The position numbers and the translations under genes were made by a program. Under the pieces are notes generated by a model. That model was not told where the DNA came from. It saw only the letters and a list, made by a program, of their open reading frames with translations, and did no database searches. A stretch of DNA of 64,000 bases, from assembly GCA_947683625.1 (NCBI GenBank), contig CANTUR010001443.1, positions 1,792,501 through 1,856,500 of the forward strand. The letters are read 5' to 3'. Position 1 is the stretch's first letter. The number at the start of each line of letters is the position of its first letter. The DNA is from Mallotus nudiflorus (Eukaryota > Streptophyta > Magnoliopsida > Malpighiales > Euphorbiaceae). This document shows positions 12,269 to 23,264 of this stretch, in pieces.

Positions 12269-14499
12269 AAAATATACCCAGTATATTTCGGGTATATATA
12301 TATATATATGTGAAATAAAATATGAAATAAACTAAAGATAAATCATTAATATTGTTAAAAACAATTTAAATGTATAACAATAATATAACATGCATTTTCT
12401 TAAAAATATATTTAAATATACAAAAGATATGCCCTAAGTATACAAATCATTTAATAAAACATTTATGTATAAATGTTCATTTAAATATGTGTTTAGGTTT
12501 AGCATATATTCAAAAATATACTAAAAATAAACCTAATTATCTAGCATGCATATATCAAAAAAATAAACCCTAAATATACCACTAATGTGTTAGGTTTAAT
12601 TTAATAATAAAACTTGTATTTATTTGAAAATAAATAAAAAATATACCAAAAATAAACTTAAAACTAATTTAAGTGTAGGTTTATAATATAACATGCAATT
12701 ATTTAAGAATAAACCTAAATTATACTAATCATTTAATAAAATAATTATGGTTCGATGCCCATTTAAATCATGTATAAATATTAATTATAACAAACATAAA
12801 CCTAAATATCTAACATACATATATCAAAAATAAACTCTAAATATACTAGTGATATATTAAATGTATATAGAAAATATACAAATATTTATATATCAAGATA
12901 TACTAAAAATAAACCGAAAAAATACTAAATCATATTATAATTACATTATTTTTTAAACATATAATGAAAATGAAAAATTATAAGTCATGCATCCTATATG
13001 CAATGCATATATATACAGTATAATAACTCACATGTTAGTGCTCCACGAGATAAACTTGGCGGGCCTGATCCGTTAGGCCTCGGTTTCGACGTAGCTAGAC
13101 AAACAAATGACAACATGAAATTAGAATAAATTTAATGAAAATTCTAAAGACTCGATCTAGAATTTTAGACACAAAATTAGAATAGGGATTTGACCGGATA
13201 TCACGTTTTACGAGAATTCTACTGAAAATCCGACAGAACCTCCCCTGTAAAACGGACATCTCTCTACTCAAAGAGTAGAGCCGGTCCTGCAAAGAAAACA
13301 CACTTCGGAATAACACCAAATTCACAACCACAATCCCTCGGTCGGACTCTAAACTACAATTCACCGACCGAGGTTCACAATTCACAGAATATTTACAAAA
13401 TACCAAAAATACCCTTATATCATAAAAATACATTTTATAACTCCAAATTACGTAATTAATCCTAAAACTTATTAAAAAACGATAAAACTCATTTACTTAG
13501 AAAAATTGTATATTATATATATAATTTAAAAATAATTTACGAAAAATAGTTTTAATTAGTTAAAAATACTAAATAATTTGTAGAAATCATTTTTATACCG
13601 TAAATAACTATTAAAACCAATTTAATTATATTTTAGCCAATTTAGTGTAAAATTACCAAAATACCCCTATATATATAAATTTACTAAAATAAATCCAAAA
13701 ATTCACCAAAAATAATATAATTACTCAAAATTAATTTTCTCAACATATATTGCAATAATATCAATAAATATACTCAATTAACCAATTTATTTCAATTAAA
13801 CACATAATTAACCCTATTTTTCAAAATTACATAAATTTAATAAATTCCAAATAAATATATAAAAATTCAAAAAAATTAAAAATAAATTTATATAATTCAT
13901 TTCAACACCTATAATCACCATAAAACACAATTTCATAATTTAATTAATTAATTTTCAAAAATTAGAAAATAATAATAAAATAATAAAAAATTCACAAAAA
14001 TCAAAATAAATTATAAAAACTCTACAAAAATTAAAGAATGTAGATTAAGCTTCCAGGAACAAAGTTTGTGAAGGAAGTTTTCATGAATCAATCAAATTAA
14101 AGCTAAAAAAATTTCAAAACCCAAAATGGTTGATTTGAAGAAATTGAAACCTAAGCAATTATATGCCAAATCAAGTGAAATAAAGCTTGGAATCACACTC
14201 ACCAGGGCTCAAGGAGAAGATAGAGACCGACGGCATCGAATTTGGTGGCCGGAAAGTGCTTGATCGGAGTTAGGAGCAACTTTCGATCTCTTGATGAAAA
14301 TCCGGCCAAACAATGCCAGAAAAAGGAGCTGTAGGTGGTGGAAATGACTGTAGGTGGAGGAGGAAGGTTGAGGGGCATAGTGATAGCAAGAAAACCAGCC
14401 GGAAATGGCTGGAAATGGAAGAAATTGCATTGGGAAGAAGAAGATGCATAGAGGGGTAAAACTGTAATTTCTGCATACTTTTGTTTTTTTATTAAAAAT

Positions 14500-14503
<4 letters not shown>

Positions 14504-14546
<43 letters not shown>
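14504..14546. repeat. (TA)n microsatellite
   Basis: An uninterrupted TA run inside solo LTR copy 3, upstream (on the minus strand) of its GC-rich leader. Confidence 0.95.
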
Positions 14547-14548
<2 letters not shown>

Positions 14549-14993
14549 ACACTATATTATAGTAATATATATATTTCCACACACAAATAATACTCACCAC
14601 ATAAATATTTTAATATATTTAATAATTTATACACTTAAAATTAATTAATTAATACAAAAATAAATAATAAAATTAAGAAAATTAATTAAGCTCTAATTAA
14701 TTTAAATAAATATACATATATACATTTTATTTAGCACTTAAAAATTATGTATGAGTTCATGTAAATTCATAAAACTAATCAAAATAAATAGTATTAAATT
14801 ATTTACGTATCAATTTCCCCGAAAATATAATTTTCGGAAAAATTTTACGTAAAGTATTTAAAATAATATAAAATAATTAAAATTAGTTTTAAACAAACAA
14901 CAAACTCATAAAATATCATAAATATATACAAAAATTATTAACACTGCATATTCCGATACAGTATAAAAATATTTAAAAACTCGGGATATTATG

Positions 14994-15288
14994 ATAAAAC
15001 TATATAATTTTATTATGTACATGAATATCAACATTCAACATTAGTATCAAGTAAATATAACTTTTTTTTGAAGGGATCATGTAAATATAATGTTAAATAT
15101 AAAATAATATAATAAAAGTAAAAATTATATAATATTAATTTAGTATTAAATAAATAAAATTTAAACTATATTTTTTTTACACAATAAAATTTAAACTATT
15201 AAATATAATAAAAATATATATTAATCATAAAATTATGTGATTTCATATAAATTAATATTAAATAAATATAATTAAAATTATTATTATA
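14994..15288. other. AT-rich spacer
   Basis: Very AT-rich DNA with repeated 'attaaataaatataa' words and no open frame worth reporting. It ends at a perfect palindrome. Confidence 0.5.
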
Positions 15289-15312
15289 GCTCAAAACTAC
15301 GTAGTTTTGAGC
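15289..15312. promoter_or_regulatory. 24-bp perfect palindrome with ACGT core
   Basis: The half site GCTCAAAACTAC is followed directly by its exact reverse complement, which puts TACGTA at the centre. It lies about 35 bp upstream of where the base composition changes to the GC-rich, exon-like block. Palindromes with ACGT cores are typical binding sites of plant bZIP factors, and related AAAACNACGTNGTTTT palindromes occur in plant promoters. A promoter role here is inferred from position only. Confidence 0.45.
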
Positions 15313-15339
15313 GTTTTATCATATATCTCATAACCCTAC

Positions 15340-15736
15340 ACTTTTTTCTCTGGCAGCCGCCTGTCCTTCTTCTCCTTCATCTCTTCATCCCTTGCTCTTA
15401 CTCGCTCCGTTGCCGAAATTTCCAAAGCCACCGCCCAAGCTGCTGCCGGATCTTCATCACCAGCCGTCGCCTGCTTCCATTTCCGGACAGCAGCTTGCCA
15501 CCGTTAAGCCGCCAACGTGAGCTGCTGCTAGCGCTCAGCAAGTCACCGCCACCGAGCCGCACACAGCGGCTTCTCCCTCCGTCGCGCTGCCGTGCCCTTT
15601 CTCGGCCTCAAGCAGCCTCTCAAAGCCGCTCACCATCCACCACGTGAGGTTCCAGTGATTCGAACAGCACCTTCAGGCAAAGAAACAGCTCCGTCTTCGG
15701 CCAAACCGAGAGCTTCTCCAAGAGTATTGAGTTTGC
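15340..15736 (+). other. GC-rich exon-like block, possible first exon of an unidentified transcript
   Basis: The composition changes sharply from AT-rich to C/T- and CpG-rich, and the block ends with a good donor (GCGG|GTAAGA at 15736/15737). An ATG frame from 15592 would encode MPFLGLKQPLKAAHHPPREV and onward, a Pro/Ser/Ala-rich peptide I do not recognise. It could be a 5' UTR exon belonging to the bS6 gene about 2.5 kb downstream, the first exon of a lost gene, or the leader of an old LTR, because the long LTRs here contain similar GC-rich leaders. Confidence 0.35.
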
Positions 15737-17739
15737 GGGTAAGACTAATTTGTTTTAGTTTCATTATTGCGTTTTCATTATTTGCTATTTTTGTGTTATT
15801 TCAGAATCAAAGCTATTCCAAAATTTGTGACTTTAAATTCTGATTTCTGGGTCTTTTATTTTTAATTTTTGGTAATTTCTGCTTTCTGTGGATCCTTTGT
15901 GTTTTCATCTGATAATGTTTATGTTATTTTTTGATAATGATTTTGATGATTATTATTTTTTTTAAATTGTTAGTTGAATTTTTTTTTTTTTGTAAAAAAA
16001 AATTGTGTATAATGGTAGTAATGTCTTATTTGTGCTGGGCACTCTTCATGAGTTCTGCCACTCTAAACGGATACATTCAAAGTGTCAATGTTAGTAATGT
16101 CTTATTTGCATACCTTGATTGAATTTGATAATGAGATTAGATTTTCTGGTAGTATGCATATTTGAACCAGAATATCATTTGATCTGCATATTTGAACCAG
16201 AATATCATTTGATCAGGTGGTAGGACCTTTAAGTCATTTCCAAATTTGTACTCTTATGAGGCACAGGGCATTAAAATTAACTTATTTCCCCAAATATTGT
16301 ATCATAGAAGATATTGCAATAATCCAGATATATTGGAAAAATGGAAATCACATTTCAGTGGTACCCAACTTTCTTGGTTAGTGATTGATGGGGTGCAATC
16401 ACTTGCTGCAAAAAAAGCCTTTTGTGTGCTTTATTTGAGGCATTCTTCCTAATATAAGCATGCTTATGTATCTGTTCTTTTTGTTATGTTGTTGTGATGA
16501 CAATTTCTTGTTTGTGTTTTGGATGATGATGATGATTTTCCACATCACTCAGGAATATCAATACTAGTCATTATTATTGTCCACACATTCATAGTGATTT
16601 TGCAGTCTTTTATTTGCTTCTACTTGCCAACTATTATTATGATGGTCTTTAATTTTTGCAGTACATTTTTTATCCTCATATTGCCAACTATTCTTTCTTC
16701 TGAATTTTGTTATATTACTAGTTTTGTAACTATTTTTAGATTTTTTTTTATGTTTAAATCTATAAAATATAACCAGATTTAAAACACTCGAAGACTATGC
16801 AACAGTCAAAGAACACACAAATTTTACCTTGCATCTTATCTTGTTAGAGGCCTGAATTTGTCAATCTTCAATATTTTAGATATGTATACTTAAATCTTCT
16901 ATATATTAAATTATAGTTTCAGTCTAAGGTTATTTTAGACATATGATAATTAATTTTTCACAGAAATTTATTTTTCTAAATATATAAAATTGGATTCTAG
17001 TATATTTATTTTTCTAAATATATAAAATTGGATTCTAGTATTATAGCAGCATAAATGCAGTTATATTGGCTCATAATTATGACTTTGTTACCAGAAAATT
17101 GTGATTATAATAATGCATTGGTACCAGTCCATTTCTGCCTTTTTAAAATTCTTAACCTTAGGTACAACAAAACTGTGATTTTTGTTATTGAATTAAACTT
17201 TCTAATGCAGATTTGCAACATAGTTTGACCAAAGTAAGAAAAATAGTTTGTATAGTTTTAAAAATGCTTCATAAACACTATAATTAACATTTTCTTTAGT
17301 GCCATTGCTAGGAAAATGGCTCCTAAAAAGCAATGGATAAAGCTTACAAATGTTGATTGGTTATATGATGCCATTTTAATTTAGTTGAAGTGCTAATTTT
17401 TAGGTAACAGTTCTAATTTTTGGCTTTGGTTTTTATAGTTCAATTAATGTGTGCTTTTTCTTATTAATCTTAAAGGCTAATATATGCATTTTGTTTTATA
17501 TTTTGTAGGTTGCTTGTGACAAAAAAAATTGACAAGTAAAAAATTGACTGATTTAGCATTTTTTTTGGTTGTCGATTGATATCACATCATCCTTGTATGT
17601 GAAACTTTATTAATACTAGACAATAAAAAATTAAAAGATGAAACTTTTAAAGTATTTCATATTTTGACATCCATGTATTGTAGAACTCATATACCTTTTA
17701 TGGATACTTAAAACAGATATAACTCTTGTAATTAGGAGT
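15737..17739. other. Unassigned DNA with short tandem duplications
   Basis: I find no certain gene. A frame at 16246-16452 (KWKSHFSGTQLSWLVIDGVQ and onward) and the words KLTNVDWLYDAI near 17335-17375 look more protein-like than background; the second resembles the end of a BRCT domain, but this is a weak lead. Two small tandem duplications are visible: about 31 bp at 16153-16215 (repeat word 'gcatatttgaaccagaatat') and about 38 bp at 16963-17039 (repeat word 'tttctaaatatataaaattg'). Confidence 0.35.
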
Positions 17740-18293
17740 ATACAAGATCCATTCTCGCCACTGCTTGCTCACCGTGTCGCTCTCTGTCTCAGGTATTGCT
17801 CTATTTCAGGAGACCTACTTCCTCATCAAATCTTGCATTTGACTAGAAGCTACCCTTCTGTTTGCTTTTATATAAGCTTCGAATACATCAAATATTGAAC
17901 TGGGTTTGCTAATTTTGACATTTCTAATCACATAATCTAGACTGCTAGAACCCTAATTTAATGTCTCTGATTCTTCATTTTGAGCTTGACCACAGGCTTG
18001 AAGTTTAATTTGATTGCAGCTGGCCGAGCTGTTTGGCTATAGCATTTGCCAAATGGTAAGTTAAACAGCTGCATATATTTATTTAGGGCACAAAACCAGC
18101 TCTTTACTGAACGAGTTCGATCAGTGCAAGATAGTCAGTGCCTTAAATTATATTAATGAAATAAAGGTTTGAACTTTTATATTTTAAGTTTACTAATTGC
18201 TTTTTTTTAATTAGCTGATGAAGAATTTGGCTTAATTTGTTTTGTTTAAGTGATTAATTTCAGTTTGGGGAAGAGTACAAGAGCGAAACAGAA
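17740..18293 (+). other. Probable 5' UTR and leader introns of the bS6 gene
   Basis: A pyrimidine-rich, exon-like segment at about 17750-17792 ends CTCAG|GTATTG. A second candidate exon (18020-18054) is bordered by TTGCAG and GTAAGT, and an acceptor ATTTCAG at 18263 precedes the coding exon. The spliced form cannot be decided from the sequence alone. Confidence 0.4.
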
Positions 18294-20450
18294 ATGCCGC
18301 TATATGATTGCATGCTTCTGTTGAAACCTCACGTAAGCAGGGAAGGGTTGTTGGATTTGGCGGTTCGAATAGGAAAACATGTCCAAAGTAGAAATGGTGT
18401 TCTTACTGGCGCAACAGTATTCGGTTCTGTTCAGTTGGGTTATGGAATTAAGAAGCGTGAAAATAGATACTATCAGGTGAATTGAATATTCTTTTGCTGT
18501 GATATCATGTAAATTTAATGAAGTTTCATGTTCAGATTTTTCATTTTGTGCATTGCTGTGGTTCTTCTTGTCATGGCTTGATCTAGCAATTTTCCTTTTG
18601 TTCCACTTTAGCTTCTCTCTCTGTTTATGTTTAGTTTTTGTTTTTTTTCTTTAAGTTAGTGTTGTTGCTAAAATGATCCTTTGATGAATTTCTGAATTAT
18701 ATTATGTGCACATTATATGTGATGAGTTTTGCTGGAGATAACTCTCTTAGCAGTTACTACTTACTAGTAACTAGTTATTGATTAATATGGTCAAATGCAT
18801 AATCTTATGTCTTTCTCCTGTGATTTTAGTCTCTCATATAATATAGAAGAAAGCAAAACCTTAAGCAATCTGCAGTGCTGGATCAATAAATTCTATGAAT
18901 CTCTTGTTCAATGAGGTGTAGCTTTTTGTAAGTTTAACAAGGTTTACACTTCCTTTGAAATTTTGTGGTTAAGTATATTTGTGTGCAATAGGGATATTGC
19001 CAGAAAAGATTGCTCTAGGGTTGGGCTTAGTCTCAGATTTAGGATTTTATAATGGTGTCAGGCTATGTAGCACGGAACTAGAAACGTGGAGATATGAACA
19101 TGAAAATGAATGCAGCAAAGTGACATTTTTTAAAAATATAGAAAACAGAAATGTGTAAATATAAAAATATAGGGATATATTAAAAACTTTTTTTATTTCT
19201 ATTAATTGATAGTGTAATTATAAATTATTTTATTTAGTTAAGAAAAATGTAGAATTCTTTTTCAATTTATTTTCTTTCTCGTTTAGGAAAAAACTAATGA
19301 AATGTCATTTTCATGTTAGAAACTTTTCCAAGTTGGAAACATGTTTCTTAACTTTTCAAATTTGCGGAAACGACCCTGAAATATTTCCGAGTAGTTTCTT
19401 GAAGTTTCCGATGTGGAAATATTTCCAAAAAGTGGAAACATTTACTAGTTGAAGTTTCTGTGCATCATAGTCTCAAGTGTGAAGGGAACTGCTAGTATAG
19501 GTTTGAGTAAGTTGAGACCAGCAAAGATTTCTTGTTAAAGGATAAAAGATTCTTTAATGAGAAAGATTAGGAATGGGGAATTTTTGTTTTCTGGAAAGAA
19601 TTTTAAATGAGTTCAGTTGAGCTATGCGTTTAAACATAACAGGCTTTCGAGTTTCAGTCAGTCTTGAAATGGAATTTTGAAATGATTCGTCGTAGTTATG
19701 GTAGAGGAAAAACTTTATGATGTGAAATCAAATCCCCTGATAACTTGTATAAAATGCTGAGGTTGGCCGCTCATCCCTTCCCTCCCATGAAATTATTTTT
19801 TGTTAGCCTTGTCCAACTTAGTTTCATGTGGGTTTCTTAAATTTCAAATTGCTGTGAGCCTGTGGTCACCCAGTAGAAAGCTCTCTCTTTGATCTAATCA
19901 TTAGTAGAAAGCTCTCTGCTCATTTCTGAAATGCTTATAAATGAACATCAAATTAGATTTAGGCAGGCCTAGCAACATATCATAATGCTTAATTCAGATC
20001 ATTTACATTTGCATTGAACCCCTCAAAATATTTCTGTGCTGCATGATCATTCCTATTAATTTCAGAGAATAGTCTCTCTCTTTTTTTTTTCTTTCAATTT
20101 ATAAAATTGATTGGTGAAATCTCCTCTCCTCCAATGTTCAGGGCCAATTGATGCAGATGACAATGATGGCCACACCCAACATTAACAAGGAGTTGCATTA
20201 CCTAAACAAGGAGGACCGCCTGCTGCGATGGCTTCTTGTTAAACATCGAGACACAAAATTTGGGCTGGAATTTCTTGGTGATGATGATGGCATAGGTTAT
20301 CCCAATACACTTTTCCGAAGAAGCTTGCTTACCAATGAGGACATTGATGAGGATGAGGATGAGGATGAGGATGAGGATGAGGATGATGATGATGATGAAT
20401 ATGATGCAGACCAAGAGGAGAATAAAGAGCAACAGCCAAGAAGTAAATAA
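18294..20450 (+). CDS. RPS6: Mitochondrial-type ribosomal protein bS6 (RPS6 family), two coding exons
   Basis: Coding exons are 18294-18476 and 20142-20450, both phase 0, with donor CAG|GTGAAT and acceptor TTCAG|GGC. They join to 163 codons plus TAA. The protein starts MPLYDCMLLLKPHVSREGLL, the bS6 fold in which the first strand and helix follow the start at once, and the junction reads YYQ|GQLMQMTMMATP. It matches the nuclear plant bS6 family assigned to the mitochondrial small ribosomal subunit, where it would bind beside bS18 on the 12S-like platform rRNA. The N-terminus carries no obvious long presequence, which is usual in this family. The C-terminus is odd: after residue about 127 come roughly two dozen Asp/Glu residues encoded by a GATGAG microsatellite (20341-20398), longer than the compact bS6 core needs. 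An AATAAA at 20530-20535 could serve polyadenylation. Confidence 0.9.
20341..20398 (+). repeat. Coding (GATGAG)n/(GAT)n microsatellite
   Basis: Repeated GATGAG units then GAT units encode an Asp-Glu tail in the bS6 protein. The repeat stays in frame and should vary in length between alleles. Confidence 0.9.
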
Positions 20451-23264
20451 TGGATTTGAAAATTTGGGTCCTCTTCATGTTCAAACCAAGCGGCAATTTT
20501 GAAAAAATCACAGTTGTTAATTATTTGGAATAAACAGCCTTAGCTATCTTCCAATTGTGAACTTCCATTCAATGCTCTTCTGTTTGCATTGGATGCAGAA
20601 ATTCTCTTATATCCTTGTGCTTGCTCAGTATGATTTGGTCTGCAATTTTTGCAACAATCTGTTTTCTCGCTCAATACTATAGTGAGAACTGAGAAGCAAA
20701 TCCTACTCCGTGCAATTGGAGACCTTGAAAGGTCATTCTACCTCTTGCAAGTATGCAATTTGTGTGGTTTTCAATGCAGCATCTATGAGGAGAAGGCAAG
20801 CTGAAAAAAGTGCGTTCATGATGTAAAGCTTAATGGTTAAGTTAATGAAAAAAGTTGGGGCAGTGGCTAGCAGCATTGGCCCATACATTGAAGTTTTCTG
20901 ATCTTATTCTATCATGTCACTTTCAGCATGAATTTGCATGTAAACATCAGAACAAAAACAAAGAGCTTTATCATGCATCTTCTGAGATTGATCACTAGCA
21001 TAGCTGTCCTTTAAACAAAGTAAATTAACGGCTATGTGGTGTGGTGGCAATTTCTTTTTGGCCAATGGATGCTTGTGGAAGATTTTCAAAAGGGTCTTTG
21101 GTCCCACTGCACAACATTTTTAAATTTTGCCAAAAAACTTTAAGGTGTTTGTGTGGTTGGGAAATTGCAACAAACTCCTTGTGCACGTGGCAACAAAATA
21201 CGTGGCAACAATTTGTGTATATGTTCATTAACAAAACAATAATTCTTGATATTTTTTTATTACTCTAACAAAATTGCGAGTGCAATAAAAAAATATATAT
21301 TTGTACAAAATTTTTAAATCTTCTTATTTTAGTAGTATGTAAACATATTTTATTCCTTTTTTATTTGAATAATTTAAAAATTAATAAATTTGGTATCTAA
21401 TAAAATTATTTAAATACTTTGAAATTCTTAACAATTTAGTGGTAATTTATTTGTGATAATGAAATGAGAAAAGGAGAGGTAAGGGTATAAAAATTTTGAA
21501 ACTACTGTACCGTTAAACGACTTAACTTTCAATATTGACTATATCTTACTTTTAATGAGTTTATATATAATTTGACGAATTTTCACATGAATATAAAAGT
21601 CCATTTGCATGAAAATCCATGGTTTTACATCATCAGTCAAATAAAACAAAAACAACTACCTAGATGGAGAATTTTTCAAATTTATATTTTCAGGACAAAA
21701 ACAAATTACAGGTCATAATTTGCTTTGGTAAAAGAAAATTGCTATTGACTCTCCCACACATAATAATTAACAATGAATAACAACATTTTCATTTGGAAAA
21801 ATGAAGTGCCAATTATAAAAAAAAACATTATAGGTAATTTTGAAAAGGTTTTATTTATCAAAATGTGATTCGTTATATTTTTTTCCTTCACGTACGTTTT
21901 TATTCGATTATATTATACTTTTTTTATCTCTTCATATCTTTAAAATTAGTTAAAGACTATAAGGGTACATAGCTTACGACTGTATTTATCATCCTTTATA
22001 TTATAAGAATTTTTTTTTTTAAAAGAAAAAATAAAACAGCATTATCAACTAGAAAATCTTAGCTTAGAAAAGTTGGATGGGTCAATTGGAAAGTAATACT
22101 ATAAACATATCTAAAGTGCAGTCCACATATTAGGTCATAGCATAACGATGACAAAAATGCAAGCTAATCACCTCGGCTTGATTTTACCCTTGTAAGCACG
22201 AACTGTTCACTTCTGGGGTTTTGCTTTATATTAATTAATAACAGTAAAAAATCAACTTGATTGATTAATAAATAACTTAATACGAATGAAAAATAATTAA
22301 CCATTAAAATTCTTTTAAATATGAAATTAATTTTCATTCTGTGAAAAACAATTAATTAATCAAAATCTTCTCTCAATTCAAAACACGGACTTTTCATTTT
22401 TAATGTATCGATTTAAAATCTATTCTTTTCACACAATTAGCATTAATTGAAATGTTATTTTTCTCACTTGGTCCATTTTCAGACATATTTTTTTCAAATT
22501 TCTAACATATTTATATTTAAAAATTACATATATATTATATAATTATCAATATTTAAATTATCTAACAATAATTAGCTTAATAATATGAAATTTCTCTTCG
22601 GACATTATTTCAACAAATATGAACGTTAATTTTATATTATAAAATGAAAAACATATTTTATATTGAATTAAAATTCGTCATACAAAAATTAAGTTGTATT
22701 AAAAATTAAATATAAGAATTAAGCGCACATAAAAATAATTTTAAAAAATATATATTTATAAAATTATTTGAAAAAGTATGCTTTAATAAGTCATATACAT
22801 TCATAATATATGATAAAAATTTTAAAAATTATCATACGTCAAAGAAAATAAAAAAAATTAGAAAAAGTGTAACAAAAGATTTGTTTCTAAATTTAAATTT
22901 TCTTTAAAAATAGGAGAAACTTTGTTGTAGATTTTTTTTTTTGAAAATTAGCAATGGTGGAATTGTACAGATCCAGCTCAGGCTAACAGTTCATAAAATC
23001 AAGGCCTACATGTTGCCTGTTTGAGACAGTTATATGGGACCCACCTCTACCATAATAAATTTGTAATAATTATTTTTCCGTGGAAATCTTTTTTTTTTTT
23101 AATTGCAAATTAAAAGAAAAGGAAAAAAGTCGTTGAAACTTATGAACTAAAATAAAAAAAAAAAAAGGCAAATTTAATTTCTGTTTCGATTGCATTGATC
23201 TAACTCTCTGTCTCTGTTTGTTTGTTTAGACCAAGAAACAAGACAGAGAGGAAGAGATTGAGGC
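20451..23264. other. Intergenic region between the bS6 and EDR2-like genes
   Basis: The first 100 bases are the 3' UTR of the bS6 gene. The rest is AT-rich with no supported gene; small frames at 20904-21268 on both strands have no recognisable motif. The last 90 bases before 23265 (with 'ctctctgtctctg' and 'agagaggaagagatt') look like the 5' UTR of the EDR2-like gene. Confidence 0.5.

Larger units (their letters stand above)
7868..14993 (-). mobile_element. Solo LTR, copy 3, interrupted by copy 2
   Basis: Read on the minus strand, this copy runs from about 14993 (…TAATATCCCG) to 7868 (…GGGTCGTGACA). It is split by the plus-strand copy, so its own sequence is 7868-8784 plus 12010-14993. It has the same landmarks as the other copies in the same order: GC-rich leader (about 14210-14450), hairpin (13262-13280), GAAACCGAGGCC block (about 13076-13090), CTCGGTTGAC-type blocks (8535-8780) and end motif. 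It is longer than the others partly through TA runs (12217-12265, 14504-14546) and an extra copy of the CTCGGTTGAC block. The terminal TG near 14992 appears mutated and I could not find a matching TSD, so the outer end is approximate. Confidence 0.82.

Noticed and set aside
14199..14600. Minus-strand frame of 133 codons starting through a TA run
   Set aside because: It crosses the TA microsatellite and the GC-rich leader of solo LTR copy 3; there is no similarity to a protein family and no conservation in sister copies.
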